DNA from: Phoronis pallida
Taxonomy: Eukaryota; Phoronida; Phoronidae
NCBI GenBank assembly: GCA_028565715.1
Contig: JAOXYC010207017.1
Coordinates: 1 to 11,436, forward strand
Length of the DNA: 11,436 nucleotides
Reading direction: 5' to 3'
Shown: positions 8,423-11,436 of the stretch, piece after piece
Layout: each line of letters begins with the position of its first letter
How positions within the stretch are numbered: position 1 is the stretch's first letter
Notes under the pieces: model-generated
What the model was told of the DNA's origin: nothing
What the model saw: the letters and a program-made list of their open reading frames with translations, nothing else
Databases searched by the model: none
Program-made: the position numbers and the translations under genes

Positions 8423-8669
8423 TTTACTAATGTTTGCATATAACCAAACAATGCAACACATAAATTACAAAGTCGGCATCAACATTTCACGGCTTTTTGT
8501 TTGAATGTATGAAAATATACACGCCAAATTAGATATAAAAATAATGGAAATTATTTTTTAATTACCCACACGTTTTATTACATCAAACTTTTTCGGGACA
8601 ACATTATAAACTGCATATACAGCCCTTTTTAATGATGCGTTTTTATCAATGTTTGCATATAAACAAACA
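8423..8669. repeat. Pair of short direct repeats about 219 bp apart
   Basis: ATGTTTGCATATAACCAAAC (8430-8449) recurs as ATGTTTGCATATAAACAAAC (8649-8668), and both are preceded by a TTTA-TAA/CAA-type sequence. A further motif of the form TTA(A)CCC..ACGTTTT occurs near 8407, 8562 and 8706, so this may be the wreck of a tandem or dispersed repeat. Between them, AAAAATAAT (8537-8545) and ATTATTTTT (8550-8558) form a 9-bp hairpin with a GGAA loop. Confidence 0.4.
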
Positions 8670-8679
8670 ACATTACAAC

Positions 8680-8965
8680 TGTCAGCATCAATAAATTAAC
8701 TCGCAATTAACCCCAGCGTTTTCTAACTAAAACCGGCTCTGACGTTGGTACTCAGTCGAGCGTCAAATTAAACTATCTTTACTTAAAACACTGCAATTCA
8801 AAAGATAATTAAGACCACCCAACCGATTTACATGTACGTAGTGATATAAGTCTTGGATGCAATTTGACGATTCTTTTCCTCAAAGTTAATAACTCAAATC
8901 ATATTTTCATTCCGGGAATCTTTAATGATAAAATTAGCCAGGGCAATATATCAGGAATGCGGCGG
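8680..8965. other. Gene-free stretch
   Basis: Nothing can be named here. If the exon at 9204-9267 is real, this lies in its first intron. Confidence 0.45.
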
Positions 8966-8970
8966 GTTTT

Positions 8971-8990
8971 GCCCGGTAGCTCAGTACAAT
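8971..8990 (+). pseudogene. Possible tRNA 5'-end fragment (A box, tRNA-Lys-like)
   Basis: GCCCGGTAGCTCAGT resembles the first 16 bases of animal tRNA-Lys (GCCCGGCTAGCTCAGT) with one base missing, and includes the A-box core TAGCTCAGT. The sequence after it loses similarity. A GTGGGTT near 9033 is a poor B box, and no acceptor or T arm can be folded. If real it is a short decayed tRNA or SINE head. Confidence 0.25.
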
Positions 8991-9203
8991 AAACAATAAC
9001 AATTCGTTAGTGTAATTAACAGCTGGGGTAATGTGGGTTAAGATAGCTATTTATGATCTGTTTTATCGATGAAGAAGATCCTTGAGTTACCATCGGTGCT
9101 GATCGGGATTTCTTCATCAAAAAATTATATTTCTCGACGTCTCGTAAGTAACACTGACATTGTATAAAGTCAATTAAAAAAAGATAATTCCAATTTAACT
9201 TAC

Positions 9204-9267
9204 AGTACGTGCACTGTAGAAGGTCCTTCATTTCGCCGGCAGTTAGTTTACTATTCTGTTGGCCCAT
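9204..9267 (-). CDS. Probable first coding exon of a neuronal calcium sensor (EF-hand) protein
   Basis: ATG at 9267 (reading leftwards) opens 21 codons plus one base. The peptide begins MGQQNSKL and ends DLLQCTY. It matches the N-terminus pattern of the neuronal calcium sensor family (NCS-1/frequenin MGKSNSKL..., hippocalcin and visinin-like MGKQNSKL...). In those proteins Gly2 is myristoylated and the next segment leads into the degenerate first EF-hand. Start support: -3 is A and +4 is G, and an in-frame TGA lies 12 nt upstream (9277-9279). The exon ends at a consensus donor, ACT|GTAAGTT, leaving a phase-1 T, so a following Phe (TTY) would recreate the family's TxF. Family members are about 190 residues with four EF-hands. 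None of the EF-hand exons was found below 9204, so the remainder would lie beyond a long intron or outside the window. Homology rests on a short stretch, so subfamily is not assigned. Confidence 0.6.
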
Positions 9268-9770
9268 GTTGTAATCTCACTCTAGTCCGGAGTGATGTTG
9301 TCAACCAAAAAACAAGTTGCGATGTATTACGCCATCATAACCCAAGTGCCCATCGATGTCTCGTTACCGGTATCCTCGTTCCTAACATCTCTATCAGACG
9401 ATCCCGCCGCGACAAATGCTCAAGCTGAAAAACAGGCTACACCAGCGCACCAATATATAGTGAGTGTCTGTAGTCACCATTAAAAAAAACTATCACCGCG
9501 ATATCTTCTCCAATCTCCCACCACTGGCTCTCAAGTACCAGACCTAGTTCGAAATAGCAGAGGAGTGCGATTACACTTACCCTGTTGTGCTCGGACAAAT
9601 GTTGGTTCTACGTGGTTCGGTAGTGAGTTGTAGTACACTATATACCGCAAATCACCGATATCGATTTTCTAAGATATTAAACTGCCGAGAAATATTGCCG
9701 GCATGCGAATTTGTCGTTGACTATATAGAGATTGTTAAAGCTCACGCCTGAGTGCTTTTATAAATGCGAG
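9268..9770 (-). promoter_or_regulatory. CpG-richer 5' UTR and putative promoter of the calcium-sensor gene
   Basis: From about 9230 to 9770 the DNA is clearly richer in G+C and in CpG than the rest of the window, as expected around an animal gene start. It lies directly upstream of the minus-strand ATG. On the minus strand, TATA-like elements occur at 9454-9459 (CTATATATTGG), 9638-9644 and 9722-9728. If the first were used, transcription would start near 9425 and give a 5' UTR of about 160 nt. No single element can be chosen from sequence alone. The 63-codon plus-strand ORF at 9292-9483 in this stretch looks incidental. Confidence 0.35.
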
Positions 9771-10185
9771 CGAGTGTGTTTTAAAGTTCATTTTGAAATT
9801 TCAATTAAGTGCACTATAAGCCAAGATCCATCATCCACATTCACGGTTCGCTCCACTGAGTATCCGTGCAATATCGATTGTTTTTGTCTCTATAGATGTC
9901 GCTACATGTTAAACGAATAACCATGGTAACATTTTGAAGGGCCCGTAGAGACACAGTTGAATTTGTGTTCCGATTTATAAGAAAATCAAATTATACCTTG
10001 AAACCACATTTCCATCGATAGATTACATACCTTTTCTTTCATATTGTCATTAGTGATATCACATTCAGGTTTGACGACCATAATGTCGGGAAATGGACTT
10101 TTAGAATTTTATCAGAAGTATATATAATTTGTATTTCTAAATATTTTCACCATGTTCGTGATCGAAAGTAAATGGAGTATAGAGT
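9771..10185. other. Gene-free stretch upstream of the putative promoter
   Basis: No exon or RNA gene was seen. GTCTCTA (9886-9892) and TAGAGAC (9946-9952) form a 7-bp inverted repeat across 53 nt, which may be chance. Confidence 0.45.
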
Positions 10186-10191
10186 ATACCA

Positions 10192-10706
10192 GATACCGTA
10201 TCAATAAAATGGGAACAATAAAATACATTAAAAGGTCACTCTAATGCTGACGTGTGATAAAAACGTTAAGTGCATGGAAAAACATTTTGTGACACTTTAG
10301 TGCCTATCATCTATATAGTGATGATCGACAATAGCCGCATTAACTTGTTTGCACAAGGGTCTGATAATATCTCCTGTTGTCCCTGTAATTGCCCAATTAT
10401 GTGCTGTGATGCACGCAATGTTATGAAGTGTTACATAACAACTTGCCCAGGGCTCAACCCAACAATAGGGTCTCACCACAGGCTATCAAGCTGATTATCA
10501 GACCCTAATCCGTGATAACACCACAGCTTAAAACACATGACTGAACTCAAAAGTGGCACTAAATATTCTTGCATGGAATCCAGAGTTTTTTTGTTCAAGT
10601 GTAAATGTAACGCCATTGAAGAAGAGTTAAGCTCTAAGATTTTACATTGTTTTATCACACGTCAGCATAAGAGTGACATTTTAATGTATTTTATTGATAC
10701 CGTATC
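10192..10706. mobile_element. MITE/foldback-like element with 57-bp terminal inverted repeats
   Basis: The two ends are inverted copies. The left arm (10192-10262) begins GATACCGTATCAATAAAAT and includes CTAATGCTGACGTGTGATAA. The right arm (10650-10706) is its reverse complement with 54 of 57 positions matching, once a 14-nt duplication in the left arm (GGGAACAATAAAAT) is set aside. The midpoint of the two ends falls at 10449, the centre of GCCC-A-GGGC (10445-10453). Another inverted pair, AGGGTCTGATAAT (10356-10368) and ATTATCAGACCCT (10494-10506), sits inside, so the element may descend from a longer palindrome. No transposase is encoded: the ORFs inside are short and of no known type. This is the form of a non-autonomous DNA transposon. 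I see no clean target-site duplication and cannot name the superfamily. Confidence 0.75.
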
Positions 10707-10782
10707 AATATATCACCGAATGAAATGGTTGTCGAAGTTAATACTTTTATTTTAAACTTTTTTGTTGATTATAATAAAAAGG

Positions 10783-10790
10783 AAAAAAAA
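10783..10790 (-). terminator. Pol III T8 terminator of tRNA-Gln(CTG)
   Basis: A run of eight T on the minus strand begins 5 nt after the tRNA 3' end. This is the standard RNA polymerase III stop. Confidence 0.9.
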
Positions 10791-10794
10791 GATT

Positions 10795-10866
10795 AGGTTC
10801 TACCGAGACTCGAACTCGGATCGCAGGATTCAGAGTCCTGAGTGCTAACCATTACACCATAGAACC
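10795..10866 (-). tRNA. tRNA-Gln-CTG: tRNA-Gln, anticodon CTG
   Basis: A complete 72-nt tRNA gene with discriminator T and no encoded CCA, as expected in eukaryotes. The acceptor stem GGTTCTA/TAGAACC pairs over all 7 bp. The D region carries the A box TGGTGTAATGG. The anticodon arm is CAGGA-CTCTGAA-TCCTG with anticodon CTG, reading CAG. The T arm is CCGAG-TTCGAGT-CTCGG and holds the B box GGTTCGA-type core as AGTTCGAGTCT. There is no intron. It differs from the second tRNA-Gln in this window at five positions, two of which are a compensatory acceptor pair (T6:A67 here). It is probably a functional gene, given intact stems and the T8 terminator just downstream. Confidence 0.97.
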
Positions 10867-10869
10867 GGA

Positions 10870-11340
10870 CTGAATGCTGAGTTCGTGTTTTTTTAACTAC
10901 ATGCTACTCGGACCATTGCAGTATGATTTATTTTAGAAGGAACTATTTATCTACAGTACCAAGCACTGTGGAGGATTTTGGGGGAAATTACGGTAGATAG
11001 AAAATACCGTTAATCATCTATCGACTGACTTAGTTTTATTTTAGACCTTCTTATCTAAATCCAGGGTCATCAAAAAAAAAAATTAGATTTGTTTTTTGAG
11101 AAAATCGAAAAATTGGAAATTTGCCAAAGAATAAGACTGGCATAATGTTTTGATAATTTTAAAAAATGCACTACACATTTTAATTGCATGCAATGGTTTG
11201 ACTGCAAAGTAAGAACGTTTTTTAGACATTTAAAAAATATTTCATAAAAAACGGTGCTATTGTCTTTATGTATCAGTACTTTTTGTAGATAAGAAAATAC
11301 ATTTTGTCACGTGGAGAAAGTAAATGAATTTCTGCAAGGT
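10870..11340. other. Spacer between the two tRNA-Gln genes
   Basis: About 494 bp separate the genes, with no exon or third tRNA. The spacer is unlike the flank of the other gene, so the pair is not an obvious recent tandem duplication of a larger unit. Minor symmetries: TATCTAC near 10948 with GTAGATA near 10992, and a TTATTTTAGA repeat at about 10928 and 11036. Confidence 0.5.
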
Positions 11341-11342
11341 AG

Positions 11343-11356
11343 AAAAAATATAAAAA
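11343..11356 (-). terminator. Pol III terminator of tRNA-Gln(TTG)
   Basis: On the minus strand a T5 run (11352-11356) begins 5 nt after the tRNA, followed by a T6 run (11343-11348) as backup. Confidence 0.85.
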
Positions 11357-11360
11357 CGAT

Positions 11361-11432
11361 AGGTTCCACCGAGATTTGAACTCGGATCGCAGGATTCAAA
11401 GTCCTGAGTGCTAACCATTACACCATGGAACC
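11361..11432 (-). tRNA. tRNA-Gln-TTG: tRNA-Gln, anticodon TTG
   Basis: A complete 72-nt tRNA gene with discriminator T, four bases from the window end. The acceptor stem GGTTCCA/TGGAACC is fully paired. The anticodon arm is CAGGA-CTTTGAA-TCCTG with anticodon TTG, reading CAA (and CAG by wobble). The T arm is CCGAG-TTCAAAT-CTCGG. There is no intron and no encoded CCA. The body is otherwise the same as the CTG gene 494 bp away, with C6:G67 in the acceptor stem where the other has T6:A67. Together the two genes supply both glutamine isoacceptors from one strand. The upstream region is cut off by the window edge, so further cluster members could follow. Confidence 0.97.
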
Positions 11433-11436
11433 GCTT

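Noticed and set aside
9292-9483. 63-codon plus-strand ORF in the CpG-rich region
   Set aside because: It lies antisense in the likely 5' UTR and promoter of the minus-strand exon. CpG-rich DNA has fewer stops, so an incidental ORF is expected.
9732-9920. 62-codon plus-strand ORF
   Set aside because: Cysteine-rich by eye, but with no regular spacing, signal peptide or splice context.
9886-9952. GTCTCTA/TAGAGAC inverted repeat
   Set aside because: Only 7 bp with a 53-nt gap. Expected by chance at this scale.
10270-10755. Four short ORFs in and around the inverted-repeat element
   Set aside because: They show no transposase signature, overlap one another on both strands, and cross the terminal repeat, so they are incidental.
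1839-11193. TTGCATGCAA palindrome present at both 1839-1848 and 11184-11193
   Set aside because: A 10-bp palindrome twice in 11 kb is compatible with chance, and the flanks are unrelated.

Overview
This window looks like nuclear DNA from an animal, most probably an invertebrate (I lean towards a marine lophotrochozoan or another non-vertebrate metazoan, but the window cannot settle this). It is visibly AT-rich and has no long open reading frame. It carries two canonical eukaryotic tRNA-Gln genes with pol III T-run terminators. It also carries a GT-type splice donor after a short coding exon, SINE-type retroposon remnants with an ATT-rich tail, and an inverted-repeat DNA element. There are no bacterial-style operons, ribosome binding sites or CRISPR arrays.

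Layout. 1-122 is a TGA/TGG triplet microsatellite. Read on the minus strand it lies just beyond a tRNA-type B box (166-176), so it may be the expanded tail of an old retroposon. From about 230 to 9000 the DNA is mostly anonymous, intron-like or intergenic. It holds a GC-rich hairpin patch (1282-1371), a minus-strand SINE scrap (1864-1956), a nested inverted repeat (2292-2379), a better preserved SINE with its 3' tail (2630-2870), a small GC-rich ORF (2945-3052), a tRNA 3'-half-like fragment beside an 18-bp palindrome (4729-4805), hairpins at 5712-5743 and 6595-6647, a striking palindrome cluster around a perfect 42-bp palindrome (7142-7220), and weak direct repeats (7339-7427, 8423-8669).

The only protein-coding signal I trust is a 64-nt exon on the minus strand (9204-9267). 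It encodes an N-myristoylation-type start, MGQQNSKL..., typical of neuronal calcium sensor proteins (NCS-1, hippocalcin, visinin-like). It has a good Kozak context, an in-frame stop 12 nt upstream and a consensus splice donor. A CpG-richer stretch at 9230-9770 upstream of it is the likely promoter and 5' UTR. The anonymous DNA below 9204 may therefore be largely the first intron of this gene.

Beyond that lies a roughly 515-bp element with 57-bp terminal inverted repeats (10192-10706), which looks like a MITE or foldback non-autonomous DNA transposon. Last come two minus-strand tRNA-Gln genes, anticodons CTG (10795-10866) and TTG (11361-11432), which together read both glutamine codons. I found no evidence of a new multi-gene system. 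The most interesting items are the calcium-sensor first exon, the inverted-repeat element and the 42-bp palindrome cluster.
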